Shown: in pieces, positions 34,535 to 45,879 of the stretch
Position numbering within the stretch: position 1 is the first letter of the stretch
How the letters are laid out: every line of letters starts with the position of its first letter
Origin: Acanthococcus lagerstroemiae
Taxonomy: Eukaryota; Arthropoda; Insecta; Hemiptera; Eriococcidae
Reading direction: 5' to 3'
DNA length: 64,000 nt
Assembly: GCA_031841125.1 (NCBI GenBank)
Contig: CM063113.1
Location: 22,589,312-22,653,311, forward strand
Position numbers and translations under genes: made by a program
The notes under the pieces: model-generated
Databases searched by the model: none
What the model saw: the letters and a program-made list of their open reading frames with translations, nothing else
Told to the model about the DNA's origin: nothing

Positions 34535-34850
34535 GTGATTAAAAGCTCAAAGTGGAATTACGCAGGCCATTTCATGAGAGAGGAAAGTAGCAGGTGGGGA
34601 AAAAGAGTGGACGGCTGGACTCCATGCATGGGCAAAAACGTAGTAAGGGCCGAAGGGCTGACCATGTACCCGCTGGAGGGACAAGCTCAGGAAAGAGCTG
34701 GGGCCCACCTTGGAGAAAAAGAATTGGAAGGAAAAAGGGGAAGCACATATCCAAAAATGGGTGGATTCCGAGGAATGGGAGAGATTGGAAAGGGAGATTC
34801 TCACCACTCGCGATGCCGATGACGTGTAAAAGAAAATGTAACCCAATAAA
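34535..34850 (+). pseudogene. RTE-type element, 3' coding end
   Basis: SSKWNYAGHFMREESSRWGK matches the KW-WAGH-R-DRW block. After frame changes KRIGRKKGKHISKNGWIP and RNGRDWKGRF fit the last part of the ORF. It ends with an AATAAA-containing stretch near 34845. The preceding RT is absent. Confidence 0.65.
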
Positions 34851-35224
34851 ACCGTTATTTATTTCATGAGTCAAAAGCAGAGGAAATTACTCGACCAACG
34901 GTTAAAAGCTAATGGTCAACGGCTAGCTTACCATCCTAATTTTAAAAAAAGTTCAATTCGACGAAAGTGGATATGATGATATCAGGGCTATTTTACGATT
35001 AGAGACTCCCAAAGGGTCTAGAACTGGTGGGGGCGGAGCAGAAAAAAAACAAATCGAAAACACTATTTTCAAATAGGTACGTCCGGTTGGGAACCAACAC
35101 TAATGAGAGCCTTGTGATCGCTCTCCGAAACACGACCCTGGATAGTACATACACCCAATCACTCTGGATTTGATAAGCCAGTCTCTGGTGCGGCATTTTA
35201 CAATCGGGCTTACGGAGACCCTAT

Positions 35225-35485
35225 TTTCGCGTACGTACATTTTTGTATAAATCGTCCTGCCTGGCTGTTTCCTGCGTAGCACAACGCATGTATCGTCTAA
35301 CAAACGTCTTTTGTCTCCCGCATTCCTGTACTTTCTCAGCTTCGATCGGCCAAGCAGGACAGTAGTTTAGTCTTAGTACAGTTATAATTGATACGTTTTT
35401 GCACTCACATTAAGGTCTGTTTTTACCATTTCAAATGCCCTCACTGCGGTCCGAACTAAACACTTCTCTCGCCCCGCAGTTGGTC
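35225..35485. repeat. Interspersed repeat family A, copy 2
   Basis: ACATTTTTGTATAAATCGTC, CTGCCTGGCTG, CGTAGCACAACGCATG, GTCTTTTGTCTCCCGCATT and GGACAGTAGTTTAGT align in order with 6786-7110. It ends with GAACTAAACACTTCTCTCG, related to 8960-8975. Confidence 0.75.
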
Positions 35486-35589
35486 CATTTTGTGAACAGT
35501 GGACCAGGCCACCGGCGAATGAGAAACTATCACGATGCATTTAATTTGGAACTCGACTAAAATACTGCAATCGAGTTTACCGGACAAGA

Positions 35590-36080
35590 TTTCGCGCGTA
35601 GATGGCTACAGGTCGCCTGGGTAGTGTGCTCAGTAGGTTTCGGTATTGAAATCGCGCGTATCATCCGCAGACTGGTCGTTAAATCGGGCTAACGACCGTG
35701 TCAGCGTCCGCTTCGAGTTCGAATCATCGCATTCATTCGAATTAGCATTCGCGTACTCGTTACAAGTTTATCGCTAATTACGCCCGGTTATATAAGCTGG
35801 TAGTGTTTATCGTCGCCCGATAATCCGCGAGGTCTGGAGTACACATACACGCGCTCAAATATTTACTTTTTGATACGGGTTATGGGTCAACGTTTTTTAC
35901 GAGCTCGTACGTCTCGACGGATGAGCGGATGAGATGAGATGAGATGAGCACTGGGTCACAGAGCGCGCGATGTGTTGACGCGCGACGCGGCGCTGATGAC
36001 GCAATCGCCGGCGAAGATCCGAGGGCGAGTTCCCATGATCGCGGGTCGATTCTATCTGAAAACGTGATTCGGCCGATCGG
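35590..36080. other. CpG-rich unique block
   Basis: High GC and CpG, a GATGA pentamer run (about 35920-35948) and a TATATAA on the plus strand near 35790. This could be a regulatory region inside or near the minus-strand gene. I see no exon with matching splice signals. Confidence 0.35.
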
Positions 36081-36089
36081 ATGGCATGA

Positions 36090-37400
36090 TGGTCTTATCG
36101 GGTGTGGAATGGCGAAAACCGGGATTCACAAATTCACTCGCCAAACCTGCTACCAGAGACCAACTCTGAGCCCCTGCTCTGAAATCATTCATTCCTATCA
36201 ATCTCAGGATCGTGCTTTATGGAGATGCGAGACAACCCACCATTTCTGTGACTGGTACAAATCGCTGTTTCGGATTAAACCAATTAAAGCTTGGGGTTCC
36301 AAAGTGGCCCAAGCCAAAACTCCTCCTTGTTGACACAGCTAAGTATAATTATCTACACAGGAATCGGCCGAAGTGCGGCCGGACCAATTGCAGCTTTTGC
36401 AATGGCATATGAGTCACACTCAGTTTCTGTAGAGCCAACAGTGGACAATGACAAAACGCATCGCCTGCCCAGAGCCACACGGTGAGCTTGATACCGTGAC
36501 GAGTACGCCATATACTCTGTGACAGTAGAACAATTAATAAAACTGACATGACTTGCCAGACCAGTCTACATTTCATCTTAAATACTGAGTCTAACTCGGG
36601 CAGCCAATCTGGACGACCAACTGTAGCTGAGAGACACATTGGAGAAGGAACCCCAGTACACTGCCCCTAAAGAATCGACAGAAGATAACTTCAACCACGC
36701 CAGCTACATAACGGACAATGGATAATGTACAGGGTCCACTCCGTATCCCAATCACAGTGTCGGCTACTGTTATCCATTCTTCAAAAAGACCATGCCACAG
36801 TCAATAGTTACAACAATCAGTAACCTGCAGCTATGATCATCTAGCAAGTTCACTTGTCTGTGGTGGATTTATCACATATTCAAGTACCGCGTTCCATTTT
36901 TCAGCTTATACCACTGCTACGTGCTAGCTTTGATGAAGAGCAGCGAATGCGGTAAACAGCTTCGTAGGAAGCTACTGCAGCTTGGGAATGGAGGTCAATA
37001 CAAATAAAACCGAGTTACTGAAAACGACCTGCAATGATCCTCTGATTCCCCTTTTACTGTCAAAATAGACTGGGACTGTGAAAATTGTAGAAGCGCTGGC
37101 GTGGAATAGTATTTTCTGATAAGCGAACGGTGATCTGACGTCACACAGGGAGTTACTGTTCTTGGTTATTGTAAGCAAAAATACCCACCTTTGAGCCAAC
37201 GAACGTTTTGACTCCCATAAAAAAACACACAGAGCAAAGATCATTATGTTACTACCTGAGAATAAGAAATTTATTGGTAACTAGAAGTTTATTAGCAAAT
37301 GCTACAAACCTTTTGGATTAAAAATGTATCTGAGGGTAAACCATTATCACAAAGTTGCCTTAATTTACCGTAGGGTCGTAGGAGCCGAGCCACACTCCAA
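36090..37400. other. Unassigned sequence, possibly an old mobile-element remnant
   Basis: The plus strand at 36212-36410 has a short frame ending CGRTNCSFCNGI. A few further frames have a protein-like look but no family can be named. No exon logic was found. Confidence 0.3.
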
Positions 37401-37799
37401 CTATCAATTGAAATTTTCAAGAATTGGTAAATCGAGTAGCTTTAGGTGACAAAAATTATTATTTTTTCGATTTTCATTTACACTTTGCGATTTTGAAATA
37501 GAAGTTTTGAGTTGGAAAAATTGAAAATGTTACAATATTTATTTATTTATCTTTTTACGTGACGATCATGAGATTCTAATTTCAAGTTGGAAAACCCTCC
37601 AAAAATTTGACATTTTTCTAGAGTTGGTAAATTTTGTAACTGCAGTTGGCACTTTTGCTTGTTGATCTTGAAATTATAGTTTCTAGTTCGAAAAGAGTAG
37701 CTGCGGTTGACCAATATTAGTTTTGCGTTAAAAAAAATCGAACTTTTGCCTCCCTTCCTTCCTCCTGCCAAAGATAAGAAAGTTGTTCCGGTAGGTCCT

Positions 37800-38260
37800 G
37801 CATTTGCAAAGCTCAATCAAAAATTTCAAAATGAAAACATCGCTTACATTTTGGAAGAATGAGAAAATAAAATCCGATACTTTGTTCAATTTCTTCGGCA
37901 AAGATCATGGGGTACCTCGGATGGGATGAAAAGGTTAATTTGGTTCCGAAATTGGAGTTGGACCAAAACTCTGATTGAGTTTTCGAAATGAACGAATCAA
38001 AACACCCTAATTCCCATACTTCCTTCATTTTTTTCGGTAAGTTCACGCGAGTCCCACAGAAGGTGGAAAAAGTCGAATTTAGGACTCGAGTCGGATCGAA
38101 AATTTTACTGAATTTTGAAAATCATCGTGTCAAAGAACCTTTGTTCCGATACCTCGTTTAATTTTTTCAGCAAAACCAACCAGACCCTTCAGAAGGAGAA
38201 ATGCGACGAAATGGGCGCTCTCTGCACAGTAATAACAAACCTATTTTGAAAATTTTCAAG
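37800..38260. repeat. Degenerate repeat related to the 17-19 kb domain, opposite orientation
   Basis: CCGATACTTTGTTCAATTTC and TTTGTTCCGATACCTCGTTT are complements of GAACAAAGTATCGG-like words at 17.5-19 kb. TAATTTGGTTCCGAAATT also matches. Minus-strand frames here are repeat-derived. Confidence 0.5.
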
Positions 38261-38720
38261 TTAGAAGTGAAATTATTAAATAATCTATTAAATAAACACC
38301 AAAAATCATCAGTAAACTGATGACGAGTATCTACACTGCATGTAGATACATCGACACATGGCTATGTTTTATGGGTACTGAACATGGCTGAAAGAATGCT
38401 TGTCGGGGGGAGGGGGTTACAATTTTCACTCAAGTATACCCATGACTGTAAGAAAAATATCGTTTTCACTTGATCTTTCCAGCGCTCAGTTTTACTCTGG
38501 ATTGGCAGGCCAAGACCGAGTATTGCGGCGGATCTCCATAAACCGAAAATAGTGCTAACTACAAAGTAAGTACCCAGATGCAAAGCCAGCGTTAGTGGTC
38601 GGTGCAAACCGGTTCACCCAGCCCAACCGAACTTAGCTGTTCCACTTCGCTATTCCACAGAACTCGCCCTACACTACCACCAAAGTTAAGATTTAAGAAA
38701 CATGAACTTGATCAACTCAC

Positions 38721-39831
38721 CGAAAGTAGCGTGTTCGATTTCGCGTGTACAGTAGTCTGCGACAGGCACTCTGCTCCCTTGGCTGCGCCGGCGAATATCC
38801 TGGCCGCATCGTTGGTCTGATTTGGAAGGACGCGATACTCGAACGAACCGAACGAAAGCGTATTCTTGGCGTTATCACAGTTACCACTAATTTTACTCGC
38901 GACGCCGTTATCGCGATACGCGACCAGCTGGTTCTCGCGCTTCACGAAGGCGGCTTGCGTTTCGCCGCACTCGGCGGAGCGACCGGCGGGCGGCGGCGAC
39001 TCGGACGCCGACGAATTCGAGGAGGCCGGCGTGTGCGTCAGGTCCGAGAAGCCGCTGGTGCTGGTGCCGGACGACGACGACGAGCTGGACGGCTGCTGCA
39101 CGTGCTCGTACAGCGGTTCGCCGGCGCCCGGAAAACGGCCGAGGCGCTTGAGCAGCTGCAGCCGGCCCTTCTCGAGGTCGTCCTGAGATCCGTGGTTGAA
39201 GGAATTTACAAAGCTGAAGGCGCGACTCAGCGTGGCGATCGCGTTGTCCTTTAGACTCAGCTCAGCCGCGTCGGCCGCGTGCGGCGACATGCACGACTCC
39301 AAGCACTTGTTGATCTTCTCGCGCAGCGACCGCAACACCGTCTCCGGAGGTATCTCCACCTGGTCGGCGTTCTCCATCGCGTTGTTGATGCTGGCGGAGA
39401 GTTCGCGCAGAATCTCCGGCAACGATTTGGCCTGCTGCTTGTCGGGCGCCATCGTCGGCTCGGCGGCCGTGTCATACTTCCAGCGTTTGTACTTGTGTTT
39501 GGGCAGCTTCTGGACACGAGTAGCATCGTATCGAAAGCCGAGCGACTCATCGCACGGCCAGACCGGGCGCGGAACGCAATCTATGGTGCCTTCGGGAATG
39601 GTGGTCAGACCATTGCTTTTGTGGCAGCGGTCGAGACGCACCGACACCAAGATGCTGCGGATGAAGTCCGAGTTCTGTTTGAGGACGTTAAGCGTATCTT
39701 CGCGCAGCGGGCTCGCATGCAGATAGTCCGTTTTACAGTTTTTATCGCTGTCACCCGACGGCGTCGGGTAAGGAGGGCTCTGATCAGATGGCGGTAGGCT
39801 GTTGGCTTCTTCTATGTAGAGCGGATTGATC
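38721..39831 (-). CDS. Exon 2 of an unrecognised host gene (370 codons)
   Basis: On the minus strand the acceptor TTCGTTGTTCCAG|G (AG at 39833-39832) opens a 1111-nt exon. One base completes the codon split with exon 1 (AG|G, Arg49), followed by 370 open codons. It ends at CTTTCG|GTGAGT (GT at 38720-38719), and the frame stops at once if read on (TGA at 38714-38712). It therefore ends in phase 0 and more exons follow at lower coordinates. Features: Pro-rich start (NPLYIEEANSLPPSDQSPPY), basic stretch KLPKHKYKRWKYD (residues about 157-170), helical Leu/Glu-rich region SLPEILREL...REKINKCLESC (about 184-229), a Ser-rich linker (about 296-330) and a C-terminal part with SFGSFEYRVLPNQ. There is no signal peptide or membrane segment. 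GC-rich codon use contrasts with the flanking repeats. Family and function are unknown. Its nature as a real exon is well supported by phase and composition. Confidence 0.85.
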
Positions 39832-40619
39832 CTGGAACAACGAAAACGTACAGGTAAGTTAAGTAAGTTTCGAATAACTGGTACCCGGACACGTTCTTTT
39901 CAGGAAGTATATAATAAAAAGATGAAACGTGGCCTCGCACCTTGCAACGCATCTTCATGACCAGAAGTCTATAGGTTCGAATGTACACAGGTGGCCTTGG
40001 CAATCAGTTTTCTCAGTAGTCGTTTTACATCTTTCGAATTGTAAAAATCAAAGGGCACGAGAGACGAAAAATGTGCAACCTTTCAGTAATTTAATTATGA
40101 AGGCATTCAGAAAGCTGAAATTACATGACGCACTGCGGTGGTTTTCCTAAAACGTAAGTGGCTATTTTGCTATGTTTGAGTACCTAATTCTAAAGTGGAA
40201 ACTGGCAGTTCTAAAAGAGCATTAGAGCTAGTGTAAATTATTTTAATATATTCACCAACTCATTAGCGAGACGAAAAGGAAAATTTTTCATTTTCGGATG
40301 AACCAAACTAACGTGTGCAGAATTCCATTTTTTAAAATATTAACACTCAATTTTCACTCAAGAACCCAGCGCCAGATTTATATACATGGCCAAGGAGGGC
40401 ATCGCTCCGAGGTGCGTGGCCGAAAAGAAAAAACCTGGAAAAATGATTGTGAAAATATGAGGGAAAAGAAGAAGCGAGGAGAGGGAAAAATGAAAGAAAG
40501 ACAAGCGAAAAAAGAGAATAAGGAGGCGCTTTCTGAAACTGGCCCCGGAGCGTATTCCCTCTAAATCCGATACTTCAATGAATTGAACGATTGAGGAGAT
40601 TTAAATACTACTCAAGACG

Positions 40620-41160
40620 CTTCCAAATTTGTGTGAGATTTTTCAAGACCTCCTCAAAATTTCACAGACGTGTTTCAAACTCTTCAAGATTCTTGAAGAC
40701 ATCTTTGAGATATTGTTCCAAGGCTCTTCAACCCCTTTCCTAGCATGTTTAAGACCTCTAACGCCCACCTGTCTTAAGACTATTTTAGTCCGACTGAAAC
40801 TTTTTAAAGCTTTTCCCGGCTTATAAACGATTGTTTGAAAACTGTTCACGACTTTTTCCGGACCTGAGCAACTTTTATAAGGCAGTTGAAGACTTGCATG
40901 TTTAAGACTTATAGACTCATGATTGTTCTATACTTAGTTGTGATTTCACAAGCTAGTTCAAGGCTAAGACTCCTTACATCTCGTTAGGACACTATCAACA
41001 CTCTTTCAGACTTGTTAAACTTCTTGAGACTAATTCGGACAGGTTCGAGATAGACTGAAACTCTTTCGAACTCTCGAGGCTCTTTCAGAACTTTCTTACC
41101 GTGACTCTTCAAAACTCTCGAGACGAGTCTTCAAGATCCACATAAATCGGTCTGAAAGAA
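40620..41160. repeat. Degenerate GACTCTTCAA-type repeats
   Basis: Words such as TTTCAAACTCTTCAAGATTC, CTTGAAGAC, TTTAAGACT and TTCGAACTCTCGAGGCTC recur with irregular spacing across about 500 bp, like the block at 29040-29470. Confidence 0.5.
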
Positions 41161-41599
41161 ATCTCCACAGAATCTTAGCAAATTGTGAAAAAGCTTTGAA
41201 AAGCGGTAAGCCGGTTAGATCTTTGATCCCTCGGATGTTGTATTCTAGATGCAATGAGAGCACATCATAGCCCTTCACTCGTGACCAAATCTTTTCTACA
41301 TATTTTCCTTTAATTTTAGGTGTTTTTCGTTCGTCAACAACTCGTTCACCTCATTTTTCATCAACGTAGTTTTCTTTCGTCCATCGGAGAAATAAGTCTG
41401 GCCATGTCCCTCGTCTTCAATGATCTTAAACAATCCCTTTAAGTCTCAAAAACCCGGAATGATCTTTAAAGAATCCAGGAGAGTTTCAAAGATAGTTTGA
41501 CATAACAGTAGCGCGAACAGGAAGTTTCTCGGAGAGGGGGGGGGGTAGTATCCTATGTAACTGATACTGCTTATATATTCCACTTCGAGTAGATATAAT

Positions 41600-41640
41600 C
41601 AGGGTGTCTACAGAAATTGAAAAGTAAAAATTAAGTACTT
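41600..41640. repeat. CAGGGTGTCTACA terminus
   Basis: CAGGGTGTCTACAGAAATTG at 41600 matches the left end of the MITE at 24442. No right end was found. Confidence 0.5.
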
Positions 41641-41651
41641 TTTCGGGACCC

Positions 41652-44042
41652 CAGAGGCGAAACTTGACTTTCAGTTTGGGGGGAGAGGGGTGCAGAAGGA
41701 AAATTTGCCGACTAATATTTTCTTTTAACTAAAAATTTGCGGACAAAATTTTCTAAGAATTCGAAAATTCGCTGATTTTCTAAACAAAACATTTCTTAAT
41801 TGAAAAAAATAATAATAAACAAACAAACGTTCTTAGAAAATGAAGAATTCAAATGAAAAGTTTCAAAATTTGCTGACTGCCTCATTATTGGGGGGCCCAA
41901 GCCCTCACATTTGCGCACATGAGCATACCCTATTCTGGGAGGGTAAGGTGGAAGGATGTTAGGAATACTTGAGAGGAATACACAACTTCCTTTACACATT
42001 AAGGTGGTCGTTGTATACTCTTGGTGATATTTTTTTCTGAATTTCCTCTGATTTTTCTCCTAAATTGATTCTAATAAAAACAAATCGAATAAATAAAAAA
42101 AAAAAAAGTACAAAGTTTCCTGTCGATTGGATTAGGGGAATCCGCACCAGAAGTTCCCTTTCGTTGATATGGGAAAAATACATGAAGTTTTGACTTTTGT
42201 TCCAGACTAAATTTTCCTCCTATATCGGGCCGTATAGCGCTAGTATCGACAACTCTTATCAGGGCCAAAAGGTGAAGTTTTTGACATATGTAGCAAAATT
42301 TTGGAATCTCGGATGTACGGCCCGAATATTCACCAGGACCAAAGACCGTAAATTACACAACAGAACATTTGCTATTGGATTCAACTTGTGACACTGGAAG
42401 ATAAGTCTTTTGCTTTTCAACTTTTAGATTGTAATAAAATGTTCAACTTTCTCAAGTTTCTGGCTCGAGGTCAAACAGAGAATCTAGTAACAACATATTT
42501 CTGGCTGCTCAAAGCGGTGTCGCGCTTTAGTCGTTTACAAATGATAGAGTGAGTGAGTGAATCACTGACTCATTGAGTGAGTGACAAAGTGAGGAAATGA
42601 ATGAATAACTGAATTAGAGAATGAATGAATGACTGAGTGAGTGACTAAATAACTGATTGAATAACTCAATGGGTAAGCGAGTGACTGAGTGAGTGAGTGA
42701 ATCACTGAGTCACTACTACGTGATTGCGTAACTGTGTGAGTAACTGAATAAGTAAGCGAATGACTGAGTGAGAGAGTAAATCACTGATTCATTGGGTGAG
42801 TAACAGAGTGAGAAAGTGAATGAATAACTGAATTAGAGAATGACTGAATGACTAAGTGAGTGAGTGAATCACTGAGTAAGTGAGTGAGTAACTTGGTGAA
42901 TCACTAAATGAGTAAGCGTGTGACTGTGCAATTGAGTGAGTTACTGAGTAAGTGACTGAGTAATCGCTATATAAGTAGGCAAATGACCGAGTGAGTGAGT
43001 GAATAACTGAGTCACTGAGTGAGTAACTTAGTGAATCACTAAATGAGTAAGCGAGTGACTGAGTGAGTGACTGAGTGAGTCACTGAGTATTCGAGTAAGT
43101 GATTGAGTGAGCGAGTGAGTGAGTGACGGAGTAACTGAGTGAATAACTCAATAAATAAGCGAATGACTAAGTGAATCACTGAGTTACTGAGTAATGACTG
43201 AGTGAGTAAGTGAATCCTTGACTCAGTGAGTGACGGAGTGATGAAGTGAACAAATTTCGGGCTGCTCAAAGCGGTGGCGCGCTATAGTTGTTTACCTTGT
43301 AACCCTGATTGAGGAGAATATTTCATTTACAGGCATACGAAGAAATCTCAAAATATTATGAAAACGAAAGCGTTTATCGAAAAAATGATTAGGACAAATT
43401 TTATAGTACATAAAATTTTTTTCCATTGAGACCATTTTCATTTCAATCTGATGAATTTTTCTAAAATATGTAGAATGTAGGGTATCAATATGTGCCTAAA
43501 ATTATAGAGGGCGACTCTTTCGCGCTGACAGTCCGAATAGTCATTGAAATTTGAAATTCAACGTTTGCTACCGACTTTCAGAATTTCGAAATGTCTTTCA
43601 CATTTCAGCTTTGTATCAACCTTTCAAATAACGCTCGATACTCAGCTTGAAACCTTCCGCTTTTGACTGACTAGTCTCTAACAGGTGTCCTATGTGCTCC
43701 ATTTTCAAAAACGAAATTTGACTTTCAGTTTGGAAAGGTGAAGAAGAAAAATTTGCCGACAAATATTTTTTGAAAACTAAAAATTCGCCGACAAAATGTT
43801 TAAAAAATTAGAAATTTGCCAATTTTTTGATAGAAATATTTTTTAATTGACAAAGACAATAAATAAACAAACAAATATGCATAAAAAATGAAAATTGAAA
43901 TTGAACAGTTTCAAAATTTGCCGATCGTCAAATTAATGGGGGGGGGGGGGTGAGTCCAAATGAACAGTCTTAAAATTTGCCGACTGCCAAATTATTGGGA
44001 GTGTTTCAACCCACCCTCACACTCTCTATAGTTTCGCCCCTG
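41652..44042 (+). mobile_element. Long dispersed repeat B with internal insertions, copy 1
   Basis: It starts CAGAGGCGAAACTTGACTTT and ends CTATAGTTTCGCCCCTG, hAT-like ends. Words such as AAATTTGCCGACAAATATTT and GAACAGTTTCAAAATTTGCC occur near both ends. Copy 2 lies inverted at 49118-50180. Compared with it, this copy has two extra segments: about 42165-42330 and about 42490-43530, the latter holding the minisatellite. It is non-coding. Confidence 0.65.
42540..43258. repeat. TGAG/GTGA-based minisatellite, ~720 bp
   Basis: Long runs of degenerate GAGTGAGTGAAT, CACTGAGT and AACTGAGT words. The array is bracketed by direct repeats GGCTGCTCAAAGCGGTGTCG, GCTTTAGTCGTTTAC (about 42507-42540) and GGCTGCTCAAAGCGGTGGCG, GCTATAGTTGTTTAC (about 43260-43296). 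Confidence 0.9.
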
Positions 44043-44279
44043 CAGGACCCTTTGCAAAACTGTAGCCAGCTGGTATATTTTCCATCTTTTCCTCGAGTGT
44101 GCAAATCTTTTCTCTTTTTTTTTTGGTTTTCAATTAATAAAAAGTCAACCAAGGAAGCTTTTGAAACATTCTCATTCACTGTGTGGGATAATTATTATTA
44201 TTGAAAATTCTAATCTTTTACAACGAACGTTGATTTTTGACGGGTGTGATTTTAAATATGTACTAACAAAGATGAAGGA

Positions 44280-44410
44280 CTTTTCATTTTTCTTTTTTCA
44301 TTTCAGCACTTTTTAGGTCTTTTAGGACCTACTTTCAAAATTCAGGACTTTTCAGAACTATTAGGACCAACTTCCAAAATGCAGGACTTTTCAGCACCTG
44401 TAGAAAAAAT
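44280..44410. repeat. Short tandem repeat, AGGACTTTTCAGNAC unit
   Basis: About three diverged units of ~45-55 bp with AGGACTTTTCAG and CCAAAATGCAGG-like words. Confidence 0.55.
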
Positions 44411-44899
44411 TCACAAAAGGTTGAATTTTGAACATAGGGTTGGGTGATAATGCTAATCAGCGCATTATAAGTTCGAGCATATTCATGGGCTGCTAACACT
44501 GATTGAATTTAGTCTCAAAATTCATAATCAGAACTGGTGATTCAACTTAACAACAACCCACTGAAAAACAATTGAATATGTCGCGTGAAAAAAGATTAAC
44601 CCTTTTAACAACGATCAAATTTTCGAACTTTTGAAAATAAAAAAATTCTATATCTGTGGACTTATCAAGTTATCAGTTCTCAAACAGCCATTCAGGCAAT
44701 TAACCATCGATATTCAATGTGAACTGGATCACGAGCCTACCACTGCGTGTTTGTGAATTGTAATGCGACACAAGAAAAGGGTCTGTGTGTCTAAACTGCT
44801 GGTTGGACACTCGGGTCCTATTATGGTGACATTTCACATTATAAAGAATGACTAACACACGATTCGTCTATCTTTCAAACAGGGATACGGAAGCTGAAT

Positions 44900-45210
44900 G
44901 ATACAGTTTCCGCCTCCGGCTTCTAGCCGCCAAATCTCCTCTAGCTTCTCGCTTCCAACCACAGTATATGAAATTGTAACTTCCAATCTTTTTTCCGACT
45001 TCTGGCTTCTAGCTTCCAGCTTCTTTTAACTATTTTCACCCAACGTTCTGGATTTCGAATTTGAGTAAAAGAATCTTTAAGAAGAATATTGTAAGAAAAG
45101 TCAATTGGAAGCTAAAAAAGCTTCCAGTTCTCAACTCTTCCCCCTTCTAGCTTCTGGCTTCTCAAAATTGTCCTAAAATTGCAAAAACTTCCCGTTTCTG
45201 ATTCCAGCTA
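44900..45210. repeat. Cryptic AGCTTCTGGCTTC-rich tract
   Basis: Repeated GCTTCTAGC/GGCTTCT words, similar in style to 12180-12620. Confidence 0.5.
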
Positions 45211-45359
45211 CTGGCTTCTTCGCATCCCTGCTTTCAAAGCAAAATCAGTGTTGCCAAGTTTCATCATTACAATGTAGTGGAAAGGAAAGTTTTGAACAAA
45301 GCTAGCGAGAAAAATATAAGGAATTCGTTATTTTCATTCACTAAATTTAGCCGGGGGGG

Positions 45360-45411
45360 AGGGTCCGGCAAGCGCTAGGGGGTGCTCAGCACGCCTGTGA
45401 CTACGGGCCTG
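45360..45411. repeat. hAT-like right end
   Basis: GTGACTACGGGCCTG ends at 45411, related to the GCTACGGGCCTG terminus of the 13613-14512 element. Its left end is not identified. Confidence 0.4.
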
Positions 45412-45429
45412 ACATGAACAGCGAGGCTA

Positions 45430-45640
45430 AGAAACAAGTCAATAGTAGAGGAACGACGGAGTGTGCCAGTCAAAACACTCAACCTAAAATACTTTGAATG
45501 TGTGATACGACAGAACAACCTAGAGAAGCTCACAGTCCAGGGAATGGTTCACGGAGCCAGAGGGTGTGGTCGATCCCTAACAAGGTATACCGATATGATA
45601 CGAACCACTACGGGAAGAACAACGGCGATATAAATCGCAC
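45430..45640 (+). pseudogene. RTE-type element, 3' coding fragment
   Basis: The plus strand gives LKYFECVIRQNNLEKLTVQG, then MVHGARGCGRSLTRYTDMI and RTTTGRT. These match the LKFFGH-R, LEK-QG-V-G-RGRGR and RW-D-I blocks near the end of RTE-type ORFs. The reading is open over about 50 codons. Only this tail remains, and a SINE follows directly. Confidence 0.75.
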
Positions 45641-45656
45641 CCCTCTTTTTTCCTCA

Positions 45657-45875
45657 ATTTGCTCTCCACCCGAGTCCTGGAATTCGCCCTTTCGAGCATT
45701 ACTTCAGAGACGTCGGGAAGGCTGTTAGGGCTGTCTTAGCCCTCTTCCCTTCTAGCCGAAAAACCGGCCTAGGTCGAAAATTCTGGCGAGTATCTACGTG
45801 GGCTCGAACCCGGGACCTCCGGAGTCTGAGACCAACGCGCTATCCACTCGACCAACCAGACCTCAAACCACACCC
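45657..45875 (-). mobile_element. tRNA-derived SINE
   Basis: On the minus strand the head has an A box TGGTCGAGTGGATA (complement of about 45841-45854) and a B box GGTTCGAGCC (complement of 45801-45810). It is followed by a body shared with 5198-5317. The acceptor arms do not pair as in a functional tRNA. Pol III would transcribe toward lower coordinates. Confidence 0.75.
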
Positions 45876-45879
45876 CAGA

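Noticed and set aside
36212..36660. Retroelement zinc knuckle or Penelope-like fragment
   Set aside because: CGRTNCSFCNGI is suggestive but no second diagnostic block was found.
38745..39797. Plus-strand frames of 106-176 codons
   Set aside because: Shadows of host exon 2. They lack the splice-phase support and protein-like domain order of the minus-strand frame.
42540..43260. CRISPR-like regular repeat array
   Set aside because: The TGAG words have no unique spacers of constant length and the context is eukaryotic. It is a minisatellite.
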